A DNA stretch of 54,370 bases from Pseudoselenomonas ruminantium (GTDB taxonomy: Bacteria; Bacillota; Negativicutes; Selenomonadales; Selenomonadaceae), in the NCBI GenBank assembly GCA_015058655.1, contig SVBX01000023.1, positions 1 to 54,370 on the forward strand, given 5' to 3'. Below are positions 33,382 through 41,109 of the stretch, one piece after another (position 1 is the first letter of the stretch; each line of letters starts with the position of its first letter). The translations under genes and the position numbers were made by a program. Below the pieces are notes generated by a model. It did no database searches. It was not told the origin of the DNA and worked only from the letters and a program-made list of their open reading frames with translations.

Positions 33382-35010
33382 TTGTCAGCATTGCAAGAAG
33401 AACTTGACCGCGAGATAGGCAAGCGCCGCACCTTTGCCATTATCTCCCACCCTGATGCCGGTAAGACCACTCTGACGGAGAAACTGCTGCTCTACGGCGG
33501 CGCCATCCATCTGGCAGGCTCCATCAAGAGCCGCAAGACTCAGCGCCATGCTGTGTCCGACTGGATGGAAATCGAGAAGCAGCGCGGTATTTCCGTTACC
33601 AGCTCCGTGCTGCAGTTCGACTATCAGGGCTGCCGCATCAACATCCTCGATACTCCCGGACATCAGGACTTCAGTGAGGACACCTACCGCACCCTGATGG
33701 CCGTGGACAGCGCTGTCATGGTGCTTGACATCGCCAAGGGCGTCGAGGCCCAGACCAAGAAGCTCTTCAAGGTCTGCAAGCAGCGCGGCATCCCCATCTT
33801 CACCTTCGTGAACAAGCTGGACCGCTTCGGCAAGGCTCCCCTGGACATCATGGACGAGCTGGAGAATGTGCTGGGCATCCGCTCCTATCCCATGGACTGG
33901 CCCATCGGCGTGGACGGCCAGTATATGGGTGTTTACGACAGGCAGAAGAAGCAGATTGAGCTTTTCGCCGAGGACAGCTCCCACGGCCAGGAGGAGCGCT
34001 TCTCCGAGACCTTCGCTCCCGATGACCCCAAGGTGCGCGAGCGCATCGGCGAGGTGGCTTGGCAGGCCCTGCAGGATGACCTTGAGCTGCTGAACGAGGC
34101 AGGGGAGGACTTCGACCTGGAGCGCATTGCTGCAGGCGAGCTGACCCCCATGTTCTTCGGCTCTGCCATGACCAACTTCGGCGTGCAGAACTTCCTGGAG
34201 GAGTACATCCGCCTGGCGCCTACGCCTGCTCCCAGGAATTCCTCTGACGGCATCATTAAGCCGGACGATGAGAAGTTCTCCGCTTTCGTCTTCAAGATTC
34301 AGGCCAACATGAACCCGGCCCATCGTGACCGCCTGGCCTTTATCCGCATCTGCTCCGGCAAGTTCGAGCGCAATATGAATGTCTGGCATGAGCGCAGCGG
34401 CAAGATGCTGAAACTGGCCCAGCCTCAGCAGTTCCTGGCCCAGGACCGCCAAATCATCGACACGGCGTACCCGGGGGATATCGTGGGCCTCTTTGACCCC
34501 GGCGTCTTCGGCATTGGCGACACCATCTGCGATGAGGGTCACAAGTTCAAATTTGCCGATTTCCCCGTGTTCCCCCCTGAGAAGTTTGCCCGCGTGTCTG
34601 CCAAGGACACCATGAAGCGCAAGCAGTTCGTCAAGGGCATCGAGCAGCTGACCCAGGAAGGCGCCATCCAGCTCTTCCAGCAGGCCGGCGCAGGCACCGA
34701 GTCTTATATCGTTGGTACTGTGGGTACCTTGCAGTTCGAGGTGCTGGAGTACCGCCTGAAGAACGAGTACAATGTGGATATCGTGATGAATATGCAGCCC
34801 TACGAGGTGGCTCGCTGGCTCACCTTTGAGGACGAAAGGGAAGTCACTCCCGAAAGCCTCAAGGGCGCCGACCGCGGCATGTTCGTCTATGACAGGCATA
34901 ATAATCCTGTGCTGCTGGTGAACAACGAGTGGGCCCTGGGCTGGATCCGGGACAACAACCCCCAGTTGGAGCTGCATCCCGCACCTGTGGGCAGGAAGCA
35001 GATACTCTGA
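33382..35010 (+). CDS. prfC: Peptide chain release factor 3
   Basis: This 542-residue translational GTPase recycles RF1/RF2 from the ribosome after termination. G1 is SHPDAGKTTL (about 20-29), the switch I region contains the RF3-type segment KSRKTQRHAVSDWMEIEKQRGISVTSSV, G3 is DTPGHQDF near 92, and G4 is NKLDR near 147. The C-terminal RF3 domain is complete. It starts at TTG 33382 behind GGAGGT. It is the last gene before the AT-rich region. Confidence 0.97.
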   Translation: MSALQEELDREIGKRRTFAIISHPDAGKTTLTEKLLLYGGAIHLAGSIKSRKTQRHAVSDWMEIEKQRGISVTSSVLQFDYQGCRINILDTPGHQDFSEDTYRTLMAVDSAVMVLDIAKGVEAQTKKLFKVCKQRGIPIFTFVNKLDRFGKAPLDIMDELENVLGIRSYPMDWPIGVDGQYMGVYDRQKKQIELFAEDSSHGQEERFSETFAPDDPKVRERIGEVAWQALQDDLELLNEAGEDFDLERIAAGELTPMFFGSAMTNFGVQNFLEEYIRLAPTPAPRNSSDGIIKPDDEKFSAFVFKIQANMNPAHRDRLAFIRICSGKFERNMNVWHERSGKMLKLAQPQQFLAQDRQIIDTAYPGDIVGLFDPGVFGIGDTICDEGHKFKFADFPVFPPEKFARVSAKDTMKRKQFVKGIEQLTQEGAIQLFQQAGAGTESYIVGTVGTLQFEVLEYRLKNEYNVDIVMNMQPYEVARWLTFEDEREVTPESLKGADRGMFVYDRHNNPVLLVNNEWALGWIRDNNPQLELHPAPVGRKQIL

Positions 35011-35400
35011 GCCGTCCTAGTTTAGCGTTCGGTTGATAACTGTATATTGTTCTGAGTTGTCAATCGTAGTTTGACAAAGTCTGCAATAACAGATTAAAGT
35101 ATTGTTATCAATAGGATGCTACACTAGTGATACATTGAATTTAAGAGCCTCTCTGTGCTAAAAATTTAGGCGTAGGGAGGCTCTTCTTGCAATAGACAGG
35201 TGGTGCCAGAGAATATTTTCCTTTAGGGGAAAGACATTACTTTAAGGATAAGGCGAATGTGACACCAAATTATTATGGGAAAAACGTTGATTTTAGCCGA
35301 ATTTTACTATTAACCATCATCTGATTTCTTAAATTTTCTATTTAGTTTTTGCCCCCTGACTTACTTTGACATATTCAGTCAAGAAGGTAGTAGAATGATG
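35011..35400. other. AT-rich intergenic stretch after prfC
   Basis: No gene is seen. It contains a possible promoter (TTGACA 35071-35076, 18 bp, TAAAGT 35095-35100) and, about 45 bases on, a hairpin with arms AAGAGCCTC (35143-35151) and GAGGCTCTT (35177-35185). Together these could make a short RNA of about 90 nt, or the hairpin may be the prfC terminator. A second possible promoter (TTGACA about 35368, TAGAAT about 35393) leads into the next region. Confidence 0.4.
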
Positions 35401-35407
35401 ATTTAAC

Positions 35408-35604
35408 TTTAGGAAAGGCATGTGTGGTTGCCCGTATCAAGGTAATTGGCATGGGCGTTCTTTTGGGAAAAGGCTGCAATTACGACTGGTGCGTAACTGA
35501 CTAAAATGGAACATAGCGGTGTGAGGCAGCGTGTTCGTCTCCATCCGCTTTGCACATGAAGCAACTCACACGTTGTCAAAGCTGTGTTTATCCGTTTTCC
35601 AAAA
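35408..35604 (+). ncRNA. Candidate structured RNA, unidentified
   Basis: A closing stem (35408-35417 with 35595-35604, one mismatch) encloses three further helices: TTGCC/GGTAA (35428-35432 with 35441-35445), CAATTACG/CGTAACTG (35477-35484 with 35492-35499) and GTGTGAG/CTCACAC (35519-35525 with 35565-35571). No known RNA family was recognised. Two 26-codon frames (ATG 35420 and GTG 35424) also lie inside, behind AGGAAAGG, so a small peptide is an alternative. Confidence 0.3.
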
Positions 35605-35624
35605 TTACATGGAGCAGCTACTAA

Positions 35625-36407
35625 TCATTTTCTGAACACAAACAGATACTCATGGGCAATCAGCAGGAAATTATACTTTACACTGTTGGTTTTCCAGTAA
35701 CCTGTGGCTCTGCAGTTATGCTGTTCTTTGATAATAAGCTCCTTCAAGGTGAAGCCTGCTTCTTCGAAGATTTTCATTACATCGAAGGACATTGGCACCA
35801 TGCAGCCTTTCTTTCTGGTGTCCCCCATAAGGATAGCGCAGAATTTGTCCTTTTTCAGCACTCTGTAGCTTTCTTTCGCCACCTTTTTCATTTCTTCCAG
35901 GAAATCAGCGATAGTCATGCGGGACAGGTCTGCCGGAATATCCTCGCTGTATTGGATGATATTGGCATAAGGCGGGTGGGTGCAAATCAAATCTATTTGT
36001 TCGTCTTCAAGGAAGTCAAGATTTCTGGCGTCTCCTTTCTGCAGGATAACCCTGCCTTCCGCCCCTTCATGCTCGAAGTCTGTCTTTTCCCGGCATCTTT
36101 CCAGGGCAACATCATTGACGTCCACGCCGATAATGTTCCGATTTAATAGTTTGGCTTCTACTAGCGTGGTGCCACCGCCAGCGAATTGATCTAGAACGCA
36201 ATCACCTTCTTTTGAATAGCGAAGCATGATATTGCGCGGGATATATGGCGACCAGTTTCCCCGCCATTTTGCGTCATGTGTGGCCCAGTCGCCGCGCTTT
36301 GGGAATGTCCAGTGTGTGGTCATTCTCAGTTCGAAGTCTTCCGGCTCCCATTTTATAATCTTCTTTGGCTTTTTATTGACAGGCTTTTCAGCCGTGATGG
36401 TTTCCAA
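35625..36407 (-). CDS. DNA amino-methyltransferase (N6-adenine or N4-cytosine)
   Basis: This 260-residue AdoMet-dependent methyltransferase has the AdoMet site DQFAGGGTTLVEA (about 69-81) and the catalytic motif THPPY (about 149-153), with IIGVDVN as motif II. Order I-IV and small size mean no large target-recognition domain. It starts at TTG 36407 because AGGAGG lies seven bases upstream; longer versions run through the promoter. It lies downstream of a DpnI homologue but has its own promoter. If that DpnI homologue is active on Gm6ATC, this enzyme should not methylate GATC adenine; its true site is unknown. Confidence 0.85.
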   Translation of the reverse strand: METITAEKPVNKKPKKIIKWEPEDFELRMTTHWTFPKRGDWATHDAKWRGNWSPYIPRNIMLRYSKEGDCVLDQFAGGGTTLVEAKLLNRNIIGVDVNDVALERCREKTDFEHEGAEGRVILQKGDARNLDFLEDEQIDLICTHPPYANIIQYSEDIPADLSRMTIADFLEEMKKVAKESYRVLKKDKFCAILMGDTRKKGCMVPMSFDVMKIFEEAGFTLKELIIKEQHNCRATGYWKTNSVKYNFLLIAHEYLFVFRK

Positions 36408-36430
36408 CAGTAATCCTCCTGTAATTATTA

Positions 36431-36450
36431 TTTTCGATCGTTTTCGATCA
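36431..36450 (-). promoter_or_regulatory. Direct repeat with GATC in the methyltransferase leader
   Basis: Two tandem copies of TTTTCGATC(G/A) lie between the methyltransferase promoter and its ribosome site. They could bind a regulator, perhaps the methyltransferase itself. Confidence 0.35.
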
Positions 36451-36463
36451 TTTTGTATTGAAT

Positions 36464-36492
36464 AATATAGCACAGGATCACAAATCTTGGCA
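36464..36492 (-). promoter_or_regulatory. Methyltransferase promoter
   Basis: On the minus strand, TTGCCA and TATATT (36469-36464) are separated by 18 bp, about 57 bases before the TTG start. Confidence 0.45.
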
Positions 36493-36581
36493 AGTATTGT
36501 TTCATCTTTGCCCTTTGCAGGCAATTATTTCACATCTCTTGATATGGTTTGAAGGCTTGGTTTTATTGGCGTTGCATACTT

Positions 36582-36610
36582 AAAAAGGCCAGTTGAAAAA
36601 CTGGCCTTGA
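36582..36610 (-). terminator. Terminator after the DpnI-like gene
   Basis: Minus-strand arms AAGGCCAGTT and AACTGGCCTT are followed by TTTAAG. It separates the DpnI-like gene from the methyltransferase gene. Confidence 0.75.
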
Positions 36611-36645
36611 GAGATTATTTATTATGGATATCTTTTTCTTGTTTA

Positions 36646-37416
36646 TTATTGTTTTAATCTATACTCGCCTCGCCCCAGGAATTCCACAAATCCCTTATCC
36701 CGCAGATATTGAAGCTGCTGACGGATTTTTGGCTGAACATTGTGATTTTCCCGGTGACGGTCTTGCAGGTAATCGGTGAAGGAGTACACGTCCTGCAGGG
36801 TGAAGTAATCCCTGCCTATTTGCTCTAAGCAGTAAAGTACGTCCATGAGCCAGCCTCTAGCCTGTATTTTGCTGGTGGCCAGGGCTGTGGTGGCGGAGGC
36901 TTTTTCACAAACGGCTTTAGGGTCAAGGATTTTCCTTTGATTGATAACGGGGATTTTTCCTTGGGCAGGGATATTTTTCCAGGCGATATTGCACCCTGTC
37001 CACCCAGCCCGGCGGGCTGTGGGTGGCAAAGGCTTTCTTTTGATGATGATTTCCGAAGTAAAGAAGTAGCTGGGGATTACCCAGAGGTTTTCCACTATGT
37101 ACTCAGGACGCTTGTATTCCATAACGAACAAGTGAGGGTTATTATCGTCCATGAGCCTTCCCATCATGGTTTCATAGGCACCATCTGCAATCACTGAACC
37201 AAAGCGCCCGTTATGGCTTTTCAGCTCAAAAGTATTTCGACAATGGGGGCAGTAGAGGTCTGCCACAGGCTTGTTGTTTTGCAGGTGCTCAAGGCGTGGT
37301 GCTCCGCACATGACACAGTACATGTTTTCAGCGGCCCAGGCTTCCGTTATAACTCTGGCTTGTTGCTGGGGACTGCGGTAAGCCGCCCCCAGAACAGCGT
37401 CCATGCGTATATCCAT
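36646..37416 (-). CDS. DpnI-family methyl-directed restriction endonuclease
   Basis: This 256-residue protein matches DpnI along its whole length (DpnI is 254). It has the zinc-binding CVMC...CPHC pair, the PD-(D/E)XK core PVADLYCPHCRNTFELKS (Asp, Glu, Lys present), GAYETMMGRL, the block RKPLPPTARRAGWTGCNI, ARGWLMDVL, and the C-terminal winged helix ending KIRQQLQYLRDKGFVEFLGRGEYR. DpnI cuts GATC only when adenine is methylated. ATG 37416 follows AGGAGG. It would restrict incoming dam-type DNA and requires the host itself to lack Gm6ATC. Confidence 0.95.
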   Translation of the reverse strand: MDIRMDAVLGAAYRSPQQQARVITEAWAAENMYCVMCGAPRLEHLQNNKPVADLYCPHCRNTFELKSHNGRFGSVIADGAYETMMGRLMDDNNPHLFVMEYKRPEYIVENLWVIPSYFFTSEIIIKRKPLPPTARRAGWTGCNIAWKNIPAQGKIPVINQRKILDPKAVCEKASATTALATSKIQARGWLMDVLYCLEQIGRDYFTLQDVYSFTDYLQDRHRENHNVQPKIRQQLQYLRDKGFVEFLGRGEYRLKQ

Positions 37417-37443
37417 GTTTTGCCTCCTGTCGCTGGATTTGAA

Positions 37444-37470
37444 ATACGGCTGGCATAATGCCAGCCGTAT
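37444..37470. terminator. Perfect 13-bp hairpin after the Rpn gene
   Basis: The arms ATACGGCTGGCAT and ATGCCAGCCGTAT surround a 1-nt loop, downstream of the minus-strand Rpn gene. The T tail is weak. Confidence 0.55.
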
Positions 37471-37500
37471 GAAAATGCTTATCATCAAAAGAGTATTCTA

Positions 37501-38358
37501 TTACCAGTTGGCCTCCACATAGGAGTTAGCCGCTTTGTCATCGAGACCGAAAACTTCTGCCAGTTTAAGAGCAATGGTTTTCTTGTCTAGGTTAAGGCTT
37601 TTCAGTGCGATTATCGTGCCTTTGATCCCCTTCTCTTCGCCCCTCTTTTCGGCGTAGCTCAGCTGCGCCGCCTGATCGCGACGGAATTTCTCAGCTTTCT
37701 CATAAGACCTTCTGGCCACTTCGTCTTTGGTGAACACGTCTTCCACCTCCATCGCTTCTTTGATGGACTCTTCGCTGGCGGCGATTTCTTCCAGTTCTTC
37801 CTCGGTAGTGTCAGGGGAGAAGTAAGCCGCCCATTTTTCCATGCGGGTCATGTCTTTCACGCTCTTACTCTTGTATTTCAATAGCTCAAGGAAATGTATT
37901 TCCAGCTTGTCCGTCAGCTGGCATTTTGTCTTGATGTCGTAAATGCCGAAGCAACTGTGCATATCCGGGTACTTTGCTTCATCGAAAAGGTTGAAACCCA
38001 GGATATTGATGGCGATGGTGCGCTTCAGGCTGTCATATTCCTCGCCACGCTTCAAATCGGCATAATTTCTTGCCCAGTAGAACAGGGAACGCTCACCCAT
38101 GGCGGCGAGGACATTGATCTGCATTTCGATATTCACCTTCGTGCCGGAGGCGGTGCGCCCCAATATGTCAAGGCGGGACTCCTTGCCTTCGTATTCGTCA
38201 GAATCAATTTCCCGGTCTATGAACTCAATGTCAACCAGCTGCTCAGTACACTGGAATTCAAGGAAAGCGTTGATGAGTGACAGGGTTATCTTGGGATATT
38301 TTGCAAAGATGGCCTTGAATACTGCGTCATTGGTGCGGTTGATGCGAAAAGCTGCCAT
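37501..38358 (-). CDS. Rpn family PD-(D/E)XK nuclease / transposase-like protein
   Basis: This 285-residue member of the Rpn (YhgA-like) recombination-promoting nuclease family has the nuclease core at 1-150: NDAVFKAIFAK, DIEFIDREI, SRLDILGRTASGTKVNIEMQ (Asp, Glu and Gln of the active site) and RSLFYWARNYAD. The C-terminal part is charged and helical, with the RRDQAAQLSYAEKRGEEKG segment common to the family. ATG 38358 has AGGAGG seven bases upstream. Rpn proteins nick DNA and are often in variable or defence loci, which fits the neighbouring DpnI-like gene. Confidence 0.88.
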   Translation of the reverse strand: MAAFRINRTNDAVFKAIFAKYPKITLSLINAFLEFQCTEQLVDIEFIDREIDSDEYEGKESRLDILGRTASGTKVNIEMQINVLAAMGERSLFYWARNYADLKRGEEYDSLKRTIAINILGFNLFDEAKYPDMHSCFGIYDIKTKCQLTDKLEIHFLELLKYKSKSVKDMTRMEKWAAYFSPDTTEEELEEIAASEESIKEAMEVEDVFTKDEVARRSYEKAEKFRRDQAAQLSYAEKRGEEKGIKGTIIALKSLNLDKKTIALKLAEVFGLDDKAANSYVEANW

Positions 38359-38471
38359 GGTCATTCCTCCTGTTTCTTGTCTATATTTTATGACTTTGGC
38401 ACCTAAAAGGCAATATTATCTCCTGAAAAAAGGCCGGGTGCCAGGTCGCGTTGTTTTATTATGTGTTCCTT

Positions 38472-38702
38472 TTATATTGCTTGCAGGAACTCTGTGAGCT
38501 CTACAAACTCCCTGTCATTCTTGCTCAACCTGTCAATAGACTTTTGAAAGTTAGTCAAGAGGTAAAACGTTACTTCGATAGGATACCCCACCATAGAAAT
38601 CGCCATTAGTGCCGTCTGCTCCATTTCCTCATCTTCGTACAAGAAAAGCCCCAATGCCTCGAGGTAGGTTGCTTCTTTACTTTGGGAAGAATTATTAGAC
38701 AA
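38472..38702 (-). CDS. Possible small hypothetical protein
   Basis: A 76-residue acidic frame starts at TTG 38702 with no good ribosome site: SNNSSQSKEATYLEALGLFLYEDEEMEQTALMAI... The composition looks protein-like (amphipathic, few Cys), and it lies in the AT-richer island, but the start is weak. It may be a remnant of a longer gene. No family is recognised. Confidence 0.35.
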   Translation of the reverse strand: MSNNSSQSKEATYLEALGLFLYEDEEMEQTALMAISMVGYPIEVTFYLLTNFQKSIDRLSKNDREFVELTEFLQAI

Positions 38703-38722
38703 ACAAGTCTGAAAATGATAGA
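38694..38722 (+). promoter_or_regulatory. Candidate promoter of the pbuX leader
   Basis: TTAGAC and TAGAAT are separated by about 18 bp. Transcription would start just before the attenuator-like leader. Confidence 0.35.
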
Positions 38723-38730
38723 ATAATAGC

Positions 38731-38797
38731 AGGAGAGCGTTAGATACGCTTTGAAGCTCCGGGTTTTGTGTATTGCCTGGGGCTTCTTTATTTTTCT
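38731..38797 (+). promoter_or_regulatory. Attenuator-like leader upstream of pbuX-xpt
   Basis: A small hairpin (GCGT/ACGC) is followed by a strong terminator with 11-bp arms GAAGCTCCGGG (38753-38763) and CCTGGGGCTTC, and TTTATTTTT. GGAG near the 5' end can pair with CTCC of the terminator arm, giving an alternative fold. The conserved sequences of the guanine/xanthine aptamer are not present. Confidence 0.4.
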
Positions 38798-38917
38798 TTG
38801 AAAATATCTGAAGATAAAAACATTAGGACTTATGAGCTTTTTTAACACAAATTATCAAAGATGTGGTAGAATTAGAAAATCGTTAGTGTATTTTTGAGAA
38901 GGAGTGTATGAGGAAGT

Positions 38918-40294
38918 ATGTCAGAGCCGAAAATCGAGAACATTTACCAGCTGGATGGCAAGGTACCTCTGGGGAAGGCGGTGCCTTTTGGCCTGCAGCA
39001 TGTGCTGGCTATGTTCGTGGCCAATCTTGCCCCCATCATCATCATCGCCGGGGCGGCGGGGCTTAGCAGGGAGAGCGTGGCTATGCTCTTGCAGAACGCC
39101 ATGTTTGTGGCAGGCATTGCCACCCTTATCCAGCTTTATCCCCTGGGCAGGGTGGGAGCAAGGCTGCCCCTTGTCATGGGCGTGAGCTTCACCTTTGTGG
39201 GCATTCTCTGCTATGTATCTGCCAGCTATGGCTACGGCGCTGCCGTGGGTGCTGTGCTGGTGGGCGGTATCTTTGAGGGCACTCTGGGGCTTTTGGCCAA
39301 GTATTGGCGCCGCATCATCACTCCCATTGTGGCAGCCATCGTGGTGACCACTATCGGCTACTCTTTGCTGGGGGTGGGCATCCGTTCCTTCGGCGGCGGC
39401 TACAATGAGGGCTATGGCGCTGCAGGCAATCTGGGCATTGCCGCCATCACCCTCCTGTCCTGCCTGCTGTTCAATGTCTTTGCCAAGGGGTATTACAAGC
39501 AGCTGTCCGTGCTTTTCGGCCTGATTGTGGGCTATGTCATTTCCATCTTTGCAGGAATCGTGGATTTGTCGAAGATTTTCACCAGTGGCATCATTTCTTT
39601 CCCCACTTTCCTGCCCTTTGCCCCTGAGTTCAATTTGGGAGCTATCGTGTCCGTGGCAATCATCTTCCTGGTGTCTGCCGCTGAGACCATCGGCGATACC
39701 TCTGCCATGACTATGGCAGGCCTGAAGCGCGAGATCAAGGAAAAGGAGATTTCCGGCTCCCTGGCTTGCGATGGCTTCGCCAGCTCCATTTCCTCTCTCT
39801 TTGGCTGCAGCCCCATCACTTCCTTCAGCCAGAATGTGGGCCTTATCGCCATGACCAAGGTGGTAAATCGCTTCACCATCATGACCGGCGCGGCTTGCAT
39901 GATACTGGCCAGCATGTTCCCGCCTATCGGCGCTTTCTTCGCTTCTCTGCCTGACCCGGTGTTGGGGGGCTGTACGGTGATGATGTTCGGCGCTATCATG
40001 GTCAGCGGCATTCAGATGATGGCCGCTGCCGGTTTCACCCAGCGCAATGTGACCATTGCCGCTATCTCCCTGTCCTTCGGCATCGGCGCTACCCAGGCCA
40101 GCGAGGCAGGCATTTGGCAGGCCATGCCCCAGCTGGTGCAGGATGTGTTCGGTGCCAACTGCGTGGCGGTGGTCTTTGTGATTTCTGTGCTTCTCAGCGC
40201 CCTTTTGCCCAAGGATATGGAAATCGGCGCCATGGGCGAAGCGAAAAATGATGAGAATGAGCAGGAAGAAGGAGAAAAGGCATGGAATTACTGA
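38918..40294 (+). CDS. pbuX: Uracil-xanthine (NCS2) permease
   Basis: This 458-residue polytopic nucleobase:cation symporter imports a purine base, probably xanthine given the xpt partner. About 12-14 hydrophobic segments are visible. The family motifs are GLQHVLAMFVANLAPI (helix 1), QNVGLIAMTKVVNRF and SAAETIGDTSAM (conserved Glu and Asp in helix 8), with FGCSPITSFSQNVG as the NCS2 signature. The stop overlaps the xpt start by 13 bases. An attenuator-like hairpin lies upstream. Confidence 0.92.
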   Translation: MSEPKIENIYQLDGKVPLGKAVPFGLQHVLAMFVANLAPIIIIAGAAGLSRESVAMLLQNAMFVAGIATLIQLYPLGRVGARLPLVMGVSFTFVGILCYVSASYGYGAAVGAVLVGGIFEGTLGLLAKYWRRIITPIVAAIVVTTIGYSLLGVGIRSFGGGYNEGYGAAGNLGIAAITLLSCLLFNVFAKGYYKQLSVLFGLIVGYVISIFAGIVDLSKIFTSGIISFPTFLPFAPEFNLGAIVSVAIIFLVSAAETIGDTSAMTMAGLKREIKEKEISGSLACDGFASSISSLFGCSPITSFSQNVGLIAMTKVVNRFTIMTGAACMILASMFPPIGAFFASLPDPVLGGCTVMMFGAIMVSGIQMMAAAGFTQRNVTIAAISLSFGIGATQASEAGIWQAMPQLVQDVFGANCVAVVFVISVLLSALLPKDMEIGAMGEAKNDENEQEEGEKAWNY

Positions 40295-40857
40295 AGCAAC
40301 GGATTTTGGCGGAAGGCTTCTGCCTGCCGGGGAATATTCTGAAGGTGGATTCCTTCCTGAACCATCAGATTGACCCAGAGCTGACTCTGGCCATGGGCAA
40401 GGAATTTGCCCGCCGCTTTGAAGGCACGCAGATTGACAAGGTGGTGACGGTGGAATCCTCCGGCATTGCCATTGGCCTGGCCGTGGCGGCAGAGCTGGGC
40501 ACGAAGCTGGTCTTTGCCCGGAAGAACAAGTCGGCGCTGATGCAGGAGGATCGGTATACCTGCCCCATCACCTCCTTTACCAAGAAGGAAACCAAGGATG
40601 TCTATATCCTGAAGAAGTTCCTGACGGCAGGGGAGAAGGTTCTCATCGTTGACGACTTCCTGGCAGATGGCAATGCGGCTCTGGGGCTCTGCAATATCGT
40701 GGAGCAGGCAGGCTGCCAAGTGGCGGGCATCGGCATCGCCATCGAAAAGTCCTTCCAGAGAGGGGCTGAGAGAATCAGGGAGGCTGGCTACAGGCTGGAG
40801 TCCCTGGCCCGCATCAAGTCCCTGTCTGATTGCAAAATCGGGTTCGTGGAAGATTGA
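40282..40857 (+). CDS. xpt: Xanthine phosphoribosyltransferase
   Basis: This 191-residue salvage enzyme converts xanthine and PRPP to XMP. The PRPP-binding loop is VLIVDDFLADGNAA (about 117-130). The N-terminal pattern LLKQRILAEGFCLPGNILKVDSFLNHQIDP and the ARKNKSALMQEDRY segment are typical of Bacillus Xpt. Overlap with pbuX shows translational coupling of uptake and salvage. Confidence 0.95.
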   Translation: MELLKQRILAEGFCLPGNILKVDSFLNHQIDPELTLAMGKEFARRFEGTQIDKVVTVESSGIAIGLAVAAELGTKLVFARKNKSALMQEDRYTCPITSFTKKETKDVYILKKFLTAGEKVLIVDDFLADGNAALGLCNIVEQAGCQVAGIGIAIEKSFQRGAERIREAGYRLESLARIKSLSDCKIGFVED

Positions 40858-40917
40858 AACTATTTTTCTTGCTTTCGTAACCTAAAAGCTTTTCTATGCA
40901 AGATAAATTGAGAGGAT

Positions 40918-40962
40918 AGAAGGAGCCTTGCAGATGGCCATATCATCTGCAAGGCTCCTTCT
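40918..40962. terminator. Long perfect hairpin after xpt
   Basis: Nineteen-bp perfect arms (40918-40936 and 40944-40962) surround a 7-nt loop. The T tail is short (CTT), so it could act partly as an RNA stabiliser. Confidence 0.7.
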
Positions 40963-40998
40963 TGCGCTGCTTGGATATAGCCAGCATGAAGCTGTTTC

Positions 40999-41027
40999 TT
41001 GACAAGGAATTTGCAGAATGATACAAT
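40999..41027 (+). promoter_or_regulatory. nagB promoter
   Basis: TTGACA (40999-41004) and TACAAT (41022-41027) are separated by 17 bp. Confidence 0.75.
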
Positions 41028-41109
41028 GAATATTATTTGGAATTGTTCGACGAGTATCGGCACGAACGGATAGGTCTCGCTGCGTGAAGTTGCCAGGAGG
41101 TGACATGGC

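Noticed and set aside
35408..35604. 6S RNA, SRP RNA, tmRNA or cobalamin riboswitch
   Set aside because: None of the diagnostic sequence blocks of these families is present.
35652..36146. Plus-strand frame across the methyltransferase gene
   Set aside because: Antisense to a gene with clear methyltransferase motifs and a good ribosome site.
38690..38800. Guanine/xanthine riboswitch before pbuX
   Set aside because: The loop and junction bases of the purine aptamer are absent; only a hairpin and terminator are seen.
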